Shown here piece by piece: positions 18,092 to 26,272 of a stretch of 64,000 nucleotides of DNA. The stretch lies in contig BEIQ01000001.1 in NCBI GenBank assembly GCA_002898275.1, forward strand, positions 489,899-553,898, read 5' to 3'. The DNA is from a bacterium HR40 (GTDB taxonomy: Bacteria; Pseudomonadota; Alphaproteobacteria; Geminicoccales; Geminicoccaceae). Under the pieces are notes generated by a model, which was not told the DNA's origin, made no database searches, and saw nothing but the letters and a program-made list of their open reading frames with translations. Both the position numbers and the translations under genes were made by a program. The stretch's first letter is position 1. The number at the start of each line of letters is the position of its first letter.

Positions 18092-21000
18092 TCAGTGGAA
18101 GTCCCGCCCTGCCGGCAAAGCGCGGCGAAGATCGTGCTCGGCCGCGCGTGGCCCCTCCTCGGTCGCGAGGATCGCGTCGAGGACAGCGGGATCGAGGGCG
18201 TGGATGCGCAGTCGGGCGAGCTCGCCGGTCCAGTCGGCGAGGCGGTCGGCAATCACGTGGAGGACCCGGCCTTCGCGTTGCACCCATCCGCTCGCGGCCA
18301 GCAGGCGTGCCGCGAGCACCACCGGTCGGAAACGGTCGAACACTTTGGGCCAGAGGATCAGATTGGCGAAGCCGGTCTCGTCCTCGAGGGTGAGGAAGAC
18401 GACCCCGTTGGCGCTGCCTGGACGCTGGCGGACGATCACGAGACCGCACACGAGCACCCGTCTTCCCGGCTCGATCTGCCACAGATCGCGGGCGCGCATC
18501 ACCCGACGCCGGTCCCAGACATGGCGCAGCAGGGCGAGCGGATGGGCGCGCAGGGATAGACGGAGCCGGGCATAGTCCTCGATCACCTGTTCGCCGAGCG
18601 ACATCTCCGGCAGCTCGAGCCAGGGTTCGCTCACCACCTCGACCGGAGCCTCGCCGGCTGCGGCCGCAGTCTCGGCGGCGTGATCGAAGAGCGGCAACCT
18701 CCCCTCGCCGAGCGCCCGCACCTGCCAGAGGGCCTGTCGACGGTCGAGACCCAGCGAGCGGAACGCATCGGCGCTGGCGAGGATGGCGAGACTGGCCGGT
18801 CCGATCCGAGCGCGGCGGGCGAGCTCGCCCAGCGTGCGGAAGGGTGACACCCGGGCGATGACGATGCGCCGCGCATCCTCGAGCGGGAGACCGCGCACCA
18901 GACGCAACCCTAACCGCACGGCCGTGCGTACGGGGCCCTGGCGAAACAGCGGCTCGAGCGTGCATTCGAGGTCACTGTGATTGACATCGACCGGCCGCAC
19001 CTCGACGCCGTGGGCGATCGCATCCCGCACGAGCTGGGCCGGCGCGTAGAAACCCATGGGCTGGGCATTGAGGATGGCGCAACAGAAGACGTCGGGGAAA
19101 TGACAGCGAAGCCACGCCGAGACATAGACGAGCAGCGCGAAGCTCGCGGCGTGGCTCTCGGGAAAGCCGTAGTAGCCGAAACCCTCGATCTGGCGGAAGC
19201 AGCGCTCGGCGAACGCGGGATCGTAGCCGCGCGCCCGCATGCCATCGAGGAAGCGCTGGCGCCAGCGGTCGAGGGCACCGCGGCGGCGGAAGGCGGCCAT
19301 CGACCGCCGCAGGCCATCCGCCTCGGCCGGCGTGAAGCCGGCCGCGACGATGGCCATCTTCATCGCCTGTTCCTGGAAAAGCGGCACCCCCAGGGTCTTG
19401 CCGAGCACCTTTTGCAGCTCTTCCGAGGGATACTCCACCGGCTCGAGCCCCTGGCGGCGACGCAGATAAGGATGGACCATATCACCCTGGATCGGCCCCG
19501 GTCGCACGATCGCCACCTCGATCACGAGGTCGTAGAAACATGCCGGCTTCAGCCGCGGTAGCATCGCCATCTGGGCCCGGCTCTCGACCTGGAAGACCCC
19601 GACGGCATCGCCCTGCTGCAGCATCGCATAGACCGCCGGATCCTCGGCCGGCACCCGCGCCAGATCGAGCTCGATGCCATAGTGTACCCGCAGCAATTCG
19701 AACGAACGACGGATGCAGGAGAGCATGCCGAGGGCCAGCACGTCGATCTTGAGCATGCCGAGGGCGTCGAGATCGTCCTTGTCCCATTCCACCACCGTCC
19801 GCCCCGGCATGGCGGCGTTCTCGATCGGCACGAGCTCCTCGAGGGGGCCGCGCGAGATCACGAAGCCCCCTGGGTGCTGCGACAGATGCCGGGGAAAGTC
19901 GACGAGCTCGGAAGCGAGCTCGAGTACGAGACGGAGCGTGGGATCGGAGGGGTTGAGCCCGACCTCGACAAGACGCTGAGGCTCGATGGCGTGGCGGCCG
20001 TAGCCTGTGGTCATGCGCGAGAGGGCGTCGAGCCGGTCGGCGGCGAGACCCAGGACCTTGCCGACCTCGCGCAGGGCACTGCGGGCGCGGTAACGGACGA
20101 CGGTGGCGGCGAGGGCCGCCCGCTCGCGGCCGTAGCGGTCATAGATATACTGGATCACCTCTTCGCGCCGCTCATGCTCGAAGTCGACATCGATATCGGG
20201 CGGCTCGTTGCGGGCGGCGGAGACGAAACGCTCGAACAACAGATCCATGCGCGCCGGATCGACAGCCGTGATGCCCAGAACGTAACAGATAGCGGAATTC
20301 GCGGCCGACCCGCGGCCTTGGCACAGGATGTTGCGACTCTTGGCGAAACGAACGATTTCGTGCACAGTCAGGAAATATGGGGCATAGCCTAGTTCGCCCA
20401 CGATCTGGAGTTCATGGCGAAGTTGGCGAGCGACTTTTTCGGGAACGTCTTCTCCATAGCGCTGGCGAGCTCCTTCCCATACGCGGTGCTCGAGCTCCTC
20501 TTGCGGGGTCCGTCCGCAGGTCGTCTCGTCCGGATATTCGTAGCGCAGCTCGTCGAGGGAGAAGCGACAGCGTTCGAGGATCTCCAGCGACGATTGGAGG
20601 GCTTCCGGCCAAGCGGCGAACAACCGGCTCATGTCTGTCACCGACTTGAGATGCCGCTCGGCATTGGGGAAGAGCCGCGTTCCAGCCTCGGCGAGGGTGC
20701 AGTGTTCGCGGATGCAGGTCAGCACATCTTGCAGCCGCCGCCGCTCCGGTCGGTGATAGTGAACGTCGTTGGTCGCCAAAAGCGGCACGCCGTGAGAGTG
20801 GGCGAGCTCGGCGAGACGGTCGATGCGGGCGCGGTCGTCGCCGCGACAGAGATGGTGGACGACGAGCCACAGCCGGCCACGCCAACGCCCGGCGAGGGTG
20901 GCAAGGAGATGGGCGAAGGAGCCGTCGGGCCGCTCCGGTGGCAGGATGGCGAAGAGCGATCCCTCTTCGTGGTGGAAGAGGTCCTGGAGCCGCAGCGCGC

Positions 21001-21313
21001 AGCGACCCTTGGGAGCGCGTCGGCGGCCGCGGGTGAGCAGTCGGCAGAGGCGTCCCCAGGCAGCGCGGTCGACAGGCCAGGCAAGCAGCGAGGGCGCGTC
21101 CTCGAGATCCAGCCGCACGCCCGGCAGAAAGCGCACGCCTAGAGCCTTTGCCGCCAGATGGGCGCGCACCACGCCAGCGACGCTGTTGCGGTCGGTCACG
21201 GCGATGCCGGCGAGACCGAGCTCGGCGGCCCGTTCGACATATTCCTCGGGATGCGAGGCGCCGCGGAGGAAGGAGAAATTGGTGGTGATCTGGAGCTCGG
21301 CGTAGGCTGTCAT
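18092..21313 (-). CDS. dnaE2: Error-prone DNA polymerase DnaE2 (ImuC)
   Basis: This 1073-residue C-family polymerase performs SOS-induced mutagenic translesion synthesis with ImuA and ImuB. The N-terminal PHP domain (AELQITTNFSFLRGASHPEEY), the catalytic palm (PDIDVDFEHERREEVIQYIY carries two catalytic Asp), the helix-hairpin-helix region and the C-terminal OB domain (VFLTLEDETGFANLILWP) are in the expected order. The ATG at 21313 is preferred to an upstream TTG that would overlap imuB. It is last in imuA-imuB-dnaE2, with 16 bases after imuB, and is presumably under the LexA box upstream of imuA. Confidence 0.95.
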   Translation of the reverse strand: MTAYAELQITTNFSFLRGASHPEEYVERAAELGLAGIAVTDRNSVAGVVRAHLAAKALGVRFLPGVRLDLEDAPSLLAWPVDRAAWGRLCRLLTRGRRRAPKGRCALRLQDLFHHEEGSLFAILPPERPDGSFAHLLATLAGRWRGRLWLVVHHLCRGDDRARIDRLAELAHSHGVPLLATNDVHYHRPERRRLQDVLTCIREHCTLAEAGTRLFPNAERHLKSVTDMSRLFAAWPEALQSSLEILERCRFSLDELRYEYPDETTCGRTPQEELEHRVWEGARQRYGEDVPEKVARQLRHELQIVGELGYAPYFLTVHEIVRFAKSRNILCQGRGSAANSAICYVLGITAVDPARMDLLFERFVSAARNEPPDIDVDFEHERREEVIQYIYDRYGRERAALAATVVRYRARSALREVGKVLGLAADRLDALSRMTTGYGRHAIEPQRLVEVGLNPSDPTLRLVLELASELVDFPRHLSQHPGGFVISRGPLEELVPIENAAMPGRTVVEWDKDDLDALGMLKIDVLALGMLSCIRRSFELLRVHYGIELDLARVPAEDPAVYAMLQQGDAVGVFQVESRAQMAMLPRLKPACFYDLVIEVAIVRPGPIQGDMVHPYLRRRQGLEPVEYPSEELQKVLGKTLGVPLFQEQAMKMAIVAAGFTPAEADGLRRSMAAFRRRGALDRWRQRFLDGMRARGYDPAFAERCFRQIEGFGYYGFPESHAASFALLVYVSAWLRCHFPDVFCCAILNAQPMGFYAPAQLVRDAIAHGVEVRPVDVNHSDLECTLEPLFRQGPVRTAVRLGLRLVRGLPLEDARRIVIARVSPFRTLGELARRARIGPASLAILASADAFRSLGLDRRQALWQVRALGEGRLPLFDHAAETAAAAGEAPVEVVSEPWLELPEMSLGEQVIEDYARLRLSLRAHPLALLRHVWDRRRVMRARDLWQIEPGRRVLVCGLVIVRQRPGSANGVVFLTLEDETGFANLILWPKVFDRFRPVVLAARLLAASGWVQREGRVLHVIADRLADWTGELARLRIHALDPAVLDAILATEEGPRAAEHDLRRALPAGRDFH

Positions 21314-21329
21314 GATCGGCTGCGGGGAA

Positions 21330-22847
21330 TCAGTCGAAGAGACCGACAAGACGCCAGACGGGCGGCTCGCGATCGCCGAAGGCGCCCTCGCGGCACACCC
21401 AGAGCCGGGCTCCCGCCTCGGTCACCACCAGGTGGAAGTCCCGGACCCGAGCTCCACGGTCCTCTTCTCGCCACCATTCCGGCAGGATGCGCTCGGGCTC
21501 TCCAGCCTGGACGATCCGCTCCCTTCGTCCGGAGCGCAGGATCGCGACAGGCGGCCCGTCGGGCACCGGTGCGAGAGCGGCGATACGGGGCGAGGGGGCG
21601 AGAAGCGCGAGGGGCCGACGAGCGATCACCGGCCAGTCGGCATCGCTCACCGGCAGGGTGGCATCCACCAGGCGCATGGCCCGCTCCGGCACATGGCTCG
21701 CCACCGGATGGAGGCGGAGCACGCGATCGGCCCCGAGCCTTTGCCTGAGGGACTCGAGGAGACGGGCGAGCTCTTCCGCCATCTCGCGGCGCAGAAGGCC
21801 GGCTTGACGGGCGGGTAGAGGCACGGTTTCGATGGCATCGAGGACCAGTGTCTCCACACCCTGACCGACTGCCGACCGCTCGAGGCGCAGGCGGAACAAC
21901 CCGTGGAGGTCTTGGGCCCGGCGCAGGGGAGTGCCGAGGGCGAGGGTGATCTCGCGCATCTCCCCGAGAGGGTCGAAAAGCCGCAACACCAGCTTGCGGG
22001 CTCCGCGACCGGCCCGCACGAGCCCGGTCTCGAGTTCGGCGAGCATGTCGGCCAGGGCGATCTCGATGTCCGCGCGCCGCTCGACGGGTTCGGGAAAGTC
22101 GCGGCGAAGGGAGAAATCGGGCGGTTCGAGAAGCGGCCGGAACGGCTCCTCCCCGTCTCCCAAGAGGGCATCGAGACGCGCTCCCAGAAGCGGCCCGAAG
22201 CGGCGCCGCAGGGCGGAGCGTGGCAGCTCGGCGAGCTCGCCGATGCGGCGGAAGCCCAGGCGCAGGAGATCGGCGAGGAGGGCAGGGTCGAGATCGAGGG
22301 CCGCAAGGGGCAGGGCGCGCAGGGCGGCATCGCGGTGCTCGGCGCTGAGCACGCCGCCTGCGCCGAAGCGGGTCCAGGCCCGGGCGGCGAGCGGGCCATC
22401 GGCGATACCGATCCGGGGACGAAAGCCGAGGGCTTCGAGCCGGTGGGCGAGATCGACGCACAGTGCCTGCTCGCCACCGAACAGATGGGCGCAGCCGGTG
22501 ACATCGAGCAGCAACCCGTCGGGCGGATCGAGGGCCGGCGACGGGGTATAGCGCCGGCACCAATGCCCGAGGGCGAGAAGGGCGCGGGCATCGGCTTCGA
22601 CGTCGTGCGGCTGCAACTGCAGCTGCGGCAGGATCGCCCGGGCGTCCGCCACGGTCATCCCCGGCCGCAGGCCGAAACGGCGGGCTGGGGCGTTCACGGC
22701 GGAAAGCCGTTCTCCCCTATCCTGCCGGTGCCAGAGGGCGAGGGGCTGCTCCGGCTCCGGGAAGGGAAGACCCGAGCGTCTCGCCTGCAGGCGCGCCCGT
22801 TCGATCGGGAATTCCGGTAGCTGGAGCGAAAGACAACGTCGTCTCAT
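21330..22847 (-). CDS. imuB: ImuB, Y-family-like SOS mutagenesis protein
   Basis: This 505-residue protein has a DinB/UmuC-like fold and acts as the adaptor linking DnaE2 to the beta clamp. The Y-family N-terminus lacks the catalytic acidic residues (the first strand reads LSLQLPEFPIERARLQ), as expected for ImuB. VNAPARRFGLRPGMTVADARAILPQL and DVTGCAHLFGGE are typical. The C-terminus carries the ImuB-specific tail ending WRLVGLFD. The ATG at 22847 lies 131 bases inside the 3' end of imuA, a long overlap. Translation is likely coupled. Confidence 0.92.
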   Translation of the reverse strand: MRRRCLSLQLPEFPIERARLQARRSGLPFPEPEQPLALWHRQDRGERLSAVNAPARRFGLRPGMTVADARAILPQLQLQPHDVEADARALLALGHWCRRYTPSPALDPPDGLLLDVTGCAHLFGGEQALCVDLAHRLEALGFRPRIGIADGPLAARAWTRFGAGGVLSAEHRDAALRALPLAALDLDPALLADLLRLGFRRIGELAELPRSALRRRFGPLLGARLDALLGDGEEPFRPLLEPPDFSLRRDFPEPVERRADIEIALADMLAELETGLVRAGRGARKLVLRLFDPLGEMREITLALGTPLRRAQDLHGLFRLRLERSAVGQGVETLVLDAIETVPLPARQAGLLRREMAEELARLLESLRQRLGADRVLRLHPVASHVPERAMRLVDATLPVSDADWPVIARRPLALLAPSPRIAALAPVPDGPPVAILRSGRRERIVQAGEPERILPEWWREEDRGARVRDFHLVVTEAGARLWVCREGAFGDREPPVWRLVGLFD

Positions 22848-23508
22848 CGAAGCGCAGATCGCACTGCCAGGGCACACCACCGCGCACGCGGCAGGCCTCG
22901 AGCCGCCAGACCGGATCGCGGCCGAGGAGGGTGGCGGTCACGTGGAAGCGGAGGAGAGCTGCGGTCGGACGCAGGTTCGGAAGATCGCCGGCAAGCAAGA
23001 GGCCGAGGCCGCCGCCCCGCTCGGCGGCGAGGAGCAGCCGTCGGGTGAGGGCGAACTCCAGGGGCCCGGTCTCGGCCACGGTGCAGGCGGCAGCCGATGA
23101 CCGCAGGATCTCTTCCGTGACCTGCAGCAGTTCGCGGCGGTCGCGCGCCCGCACCCATACCAACCTGCGGGTGTCGATACCGCAGCGGGCAAGGCCCGGT
23201 CCGTAGAGTCGGCCAAGGCGGTGTTCGCTGGCATCCGTGGTGCACCAAAAGAGGGTGCCGGAGCGCGCCAGGGCGCGGCCGGCGAGGGCCGCTGCGAAGC
23301 CGCGACGAGCACTCCCGCCGATCTCCACGAGGCTGCCAAAGGGCAGACCCCGCCAGGGGAGAAGGGCATCGAGGGGAGGGCAGCCGAACTCCACCCGTTC
23401 GCGCTCGAGGAGGCCGGCACGACCATCCAGACGCCAGAGCGTCGCTCGCAGCGCGGCGAGACGGGCTTGACGGGCGGGATCGGGCGGGGTTGCCAGGTCC
23501 ATGTTCAT
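22717..23508 (-). CDS. imuA: ImuA, RecA/SulA-like SOS mutagenesis protein
   Basis: This 263-residue protein of the ImuA family has a RecA-like core with a degenerate nucleotide-binding loop (GSLVEIGGSARRGFAAALAGRAL). The family C-terminus (WRLEACRVRGGVPWQCDLRFDETTL) is present, followed by an extra Pro/Gly/Ala-rich tail of about 35 residues that is encoded inside imuB. Two in-frame ATGs lie at 23508 and 23502; the first has GGAAC ten bases upstream and is preferred. It is the first gene of the SOS cassette, 15 bases after a predicted transcription start. Confidence 0.9.
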   Translation of the reverse strand: MNMDLATPPDPARQARLAALRATLWRLDGRAGLLERERVEFGCPPLDALLPWRGLPFGSLVEIGGSARRGFAAALAGRALARSGTLFWCTTDASEHRLGRLYGPGLARCGIDTRRLVWVRARDRRELLQVTEEILRSSAAACTVAETGPLEFALTRRLLLAAERGGGLGLLLAGDLPNLRPTAALLRFHVTATLLGRDPVWRLEACRVRGGVPWQCDLRFDETTLSFAPATGIPDRTGAPAGETLGSSLPGAGAAPRPLAPAG

Positions 23509-23530
23509 GATTTGTTCCAAACCGGGGCCA

Positions 23531-23559
23531 CGCATAGCCCGGCGGACCGCGCCCGTCAA
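23531..23559 (-). promoter_or_regulatory. Promoter of imuA-imuB-dnaE2
   Basis: On the minus strand a TTGACG -35 (23559-23554) and TATGCG -10 (23536-23531) are separated by exactly 17 bases. The predicted start, near 23524, leaves a leader of about 15 bases before the imuA ATG. Confidence 0.7.
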
Positions 23560-23566
23560 GACGGAT

Positions 23567-23581
23567 GTTCGCGTTCTGTTC
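23567..23581. promoter_or_regulatory. Alphaproteobacterial LexA (SOS) box upstream of imuA
   Basis: GTTC (23567-23570), seven bases, GTTC (23578-23581) exactly matches the direct-repeat SOS box known for alphaproteobacterial LexA (GTTC-N7-GTTC). It lies 7 bases upstream of the -35 of the imuA promoter, so LexA binding there would control the whole mutasome operon. Confidence 0.8.
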
Positions 23582-23599
23582 GAAAGGGTGTCCCTGCCG

Positions 23600-23749
23600 T
23601 CACCAGGCCCAGATGAGGAGGGCTACCCCGCCCCAGAAGACGAGGCCCACCTGGACCGCCCGCACAATGCCGAGGAGCCCATTATCCTCGTCCCGAGGAG
23701 GCTCGCTCACCGCCCACGCATTCTCACGCTCGAGCGCGTCGGTCTCCAT
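23600..23749 (-). CDS. Small single-span membrane protein, 49 residues
   Basis: The ATG at 23749 has a strong GGGAGGT ribosome binding site 8 bases upstream. The product starts METDALERENAWAVSEPPRD, a charged cytoplasmic-type segment, and ends with one hydrophobic span (VQVGLVFWGGVALLIWAW, residues 32-49) at the extreme C-terminus, so it would be tail-anchored. I do not recognise a family. It lies downstream of the RTX gene on the same strand and faces away from the SOS cassette promoter. A longer in-frame extension upstream exists but has no composition typical of protein. Confidence 0.6.
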   Translation of the reverse strand: METDALERENAWAVSEPPRDEDNGLLGIVRAVQVGLVFWGGVALLIWAW

Positions 23750-23813
23750 CGGATCGCACCTCCCGCCACAGCCTCCCCGACGGTCGGCGTTCCCCTTACC
23801 GCCCATTTCCGCT

Positions 23814-23842
23814 ACTTTTTCTCGTTTCGGTTGAACTGTCAA
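23814..23842 (-). promoter_or_regulatory. Possible promoter of the 49-residue membrane protein gene
   Basis: A perfect TTGACA -35 (23842-23837, minus strand) is followed 17-19 bases later by an AT-rich AAAAGTAG segment that is a weak -10. It lies about 65 bases before the ATG. The rest of 23750-23964 shows no gene. Confidence 0.35.
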
Positions 23843-23964
23843 TCGCTGTCGATCGTCCCCATCGTTCCCGTTCCCGTCTCGTTCCTGCGCCATCTCGTCG
23901 CAGGTCGCGGCTGTCGCACCGGCCATCGCCGCGGGTCGTGCCGCCGGCGAGACCACCGCCCCGC

Positions 23965-26037
23965 TCAACCATGGGTGCCGGTCAGCTTCGAAGCCGGCAC
24001 GAACCCATCCGCCGTCTGCACTCCGGCAAAGGAGTCCGGCTGGGCGCCGTGATCGGCCACCACGAAGAGCGGCGAGCCCGCGACCGACACCCACAGATCG
24101 TCCCCGGAGAGGAAACCCGCGAGCAGGTCGGAGGAGGTATCGGGGAGCAGGACACGGTTGCTGCCCAGGCCATCCTCGATGCGGTCGATGCCGGGTTCGT
24201 TCCGCGACAAGAGGTAGAGATCGTCACCCGCACCCCCGCGCAGGAGATCGCTGCCAGCCCCTCCCTCGAGCAGGTCGTCGCCGCTGCCGCCATCCAGCAG
24301 ATCATGACCGCCATGTCCGCGCAGATGCTCGCTCCCGCTGCTCCCGTACAGCAGGTCGCGGCCCTCCGAGCCGTCGATGGTGGGGGAATGGGCAAAAGGA
24401 GCGAGCAGGTCGGCGAGGGGATCGACGGTCGGGGGAGCGGCGAAATCCGTCAAGGGTCGCACCCCTTCGGCGGTCTCGATGCCCGCGAAACTGTCGGGGG
24501 CATGCGCATAGTCCTGGATGCGGGCGAGGTCGGTGTCGCCGGCGGCGATCACCAGATCGGCACCCTCCATCCGCACCGCGACGGTCGCTGGATCCACGCC
24601 CTCGAGGCGGATTCGATTGATCCCTTCGGAATCCCAGATCCGATCCGGTCCGTCCTCGAAAAGGCCGAGGACATAGACATCGTCGCCCGGCCCGCCATAG
24701 AGCAGGTCGGCGCCGCTTCCGCCATCGAGGATATCGTCGCCCGGGCCGCCGAAAAGACTATCCGCCCCCTCTCTGCCCGCAAGGTGATCGTCGCCACCCT
24801 CGCCCCACAACATATTGTCGCCGGCATTGCCCTCGAGGCGGTTGGCATGACCATCGCCCACGATACGGTGGCCAGCCGCGCCCTCGAGGACCACGTTCTC
24901 GATCCCCGGCGCGAGGCCCCGGACGAAGCCCTGCGCTTCAGCCGGCAGGCTGCGGCCGATCGCATCGCCGACGACGAAGGTCGTCGCGCCGCTGGCGCTC
25001 AGATGCGGGTAGGAGGCGGCCACCGATTTGGCGAACCCTTCGCGTACGACGACGGTGTCGATGCCCGGATCTGCCGGTTCGTCGAGGACCACGTCGCCCA
25101 CGTCGTCGATAAAAAAGGTGTCGCTGCCGGTTCCTCCTTCCATGCGGTCCGCACCCGCTCCGCCGTCGAGCACGTCGTCGCCCGGGCCGCCCACGAGCCG
25201 GTCATTGCCATCGCCGCCCACGAGCCGGTCGTTGCCCGGTCCGCCCAGAAGCAAATCCGAGCCGGCGCCACCCTCGAGGAGGTCGTGACCGTCTCCTCCC
25301 TCGAGCGTATCGTTGCCGCCACCACCGAGGAGGCGATCGTCGCCGCCACCCCCGGCGATGGCGTCATCCCCATCGAGGCCGTCGATGACATCGCCGTCGT
25401 CGCTGCCCCGAAGGATGTCCCGGGTCGCGGTGCCGGTGCGCGTCCCGCCGGTTGGTCCATCGTCGACCGAGCCGAGCGGGGGGCCAGAAGGATCGCCCGG
25501 CTGGGAGCCGGCCGAGGATTCGGGTAGACCGACCACCAGCTGCTCGATCGCGAGCGCGCCTGGGGCCGGGGGTTCGGCGGCCGCGAAGGGAAGCGCGCCA
25601 GCACCATCGCCGCGTGCCGCGACGGTGACCGTGGGGGAAGCGTACCCGGCAAGAGGATCGGGCGCGAGACGACCGGTTCCGCCCAGGCGTGCCAAGATTT
25701 CGGGATCGAGGATCCCGGCCGCGGCGAGGATGGAACCGGCCGCTATCGTCGGGGTGGCGACAGCGCCTCCCACGGCCGTTCCCCAAGAGATTGGCTTCGG
25801 GGCGTCGGCGCTCGCCACTCCTGACGATCGGTCCGCGCTGCTGCCTACTGCCGGTTCGCCGTCCGCTTCGGCAGCAACGAGCCGATGAGGCCAGGCGATC
25901 CACGCCAGTCCAATGAACGCCGCCCCGAGCGGGGTGGCGAGTTCGTCCCCTCGTGCCGCCGCGCGCAGCCGTCGGATCCCTTGGCGCAACCGCCGCACCA
26001 TGGGTGCGGCGGTGCCTCCACTCCCACACTGTGCCAT
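23965..26037 (-). CDS. RTX (haemolysin-type) calcium-binding repeat protein
   Basis: This 690-residue acidic protein has three blocks of Gly/Asp nonapeptide repeats (GGxGxDxLx), at about residues 207-315, 415-480 and 580-630, that would form calcium-loaded parallel beta-rolls. Between them are non-repeat segments such as TFFIDDVGDVVLDEPADPGIDTVVV and a DxxRIQDYAHAPDSFAGIETADG-like unit that recurs near the C-terminus. The N-terminus is basic with a hydrophobic stretch at residues 35-54 and a low-complexity Ala/Gly/Pro linker, unusual for type I secreted proteins, which normally lack N-terminal hydrophobic segments. The ATG at 26037 has AAAGGGGA upstream. No catalytic domain and no HlyB/HlyD/TolC genes are seen nearby. 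Function is unknown; adhesion, S-layer or surface roles are typical of the class. Confidence 0.82.
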   Translation of the reverse strand: MAQCGSGGTAAPMVRRLRQGIRRLRAAARGDELATPLGAAFIGLAWIAWPHRLVAAEADGEPAVGSSADRSSGVASADAPKPISWGTAVGGAVATPTIAAGSILAAAGILDPEILARLGGTGRLAPDPLAGYASPTVTVAARGDGAGALPFAAAEPPAPGALAIEQLVVGLPESSAGSQPGDPSGPPLGSVDDGPTGGTRTGTATRDILRGSDDGDVIDGLDGDDAIAGGGGDDRLLGGGGNDTLEGGDGHDLLEGGAGSDLLLGGPGNDRLVGGDGNDRLVGGPGDDVLDGGAGADRMEGGTGSDTFFIDDVGDVVLDEPADPGIDTVVVREGFAKSVAASYPHLSASGATTFVVGDAIGRSLPAEAQGFVRGLAPGIENVVLEGAAGHRIVGDGHANRLEGNAGDNMLWGEGGDDHLAGREGADSLFGGPGDDILDGGSGADLLYGGPGDDVYVLGLFEDGPDRIWDSEGINRIRLEGVDPATVAVRMEGADLVIAAGDTDLARIQDYAHAPDSFAGIETAEGVRPLTDFAAPPTVDPLADLLAPFAHSPTIDGSEGRDLLYGSSGSEHLRGHGGHDLLDGGSGDDLLEGGAGSDLLRGGAGDDLYLLSRNEPGIDRIEDGLGSNRVLLPDTSSDLLAGFLSGDDLWVSVAGSPLFVVADHGAQPDSFAGVQTADGFVPASKLTGTHG

Positions 26038-26122
26038 CCCGCGTCCCCTTTCATGGGGTGAGCGCGTGACGACCGCTGAGCAGGACCCTGTTCTTTCGAG
26101 ACGGTGCCTTTCGACGGACGCC

Positions 26123-26151
26123 ACCATACTCCACTAAGCGGTTCATTTCAA
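26123..26151 (-). promoter_or_regulatory. Predicted sigma-70 promoter of the RTX gene
   Basis: TTGAAA (26151-26146) and TATGGT (26128-26123) on the minus strand are separated by 17 bases in an AT-rich island. The leader before the ATG at 26037 would be about 80 bases. Confidence 0.6.
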
Positions 26152-26252
26152 ACAAAATTTTCCCGCTTGTGGAGATCTTGCGCGAAGCTTTGGCAGGCTC
26201 GCTGTTAGGACCTGGATCTGGTGTGCGACGTGAACTCCGTTCGTCATCCGTT

Positions 26253-26272
26253 CTGAACGCCGGCGCGTTCAG
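26253..26272. terminator. Hairpin overlapping the stop codon of the enolase paralogue
   Basis: CTGAACGC (26253-26260), loop CGGC, GCGTTCAG (26265-26272) forms a perfect 8-base-pair stem containing the enolase-like gene's stop codon. No U tract follows, so terminator function is uncertain. The remainder of 26038-26268 contains only the RTX promoter region. Confidence 0.35.
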
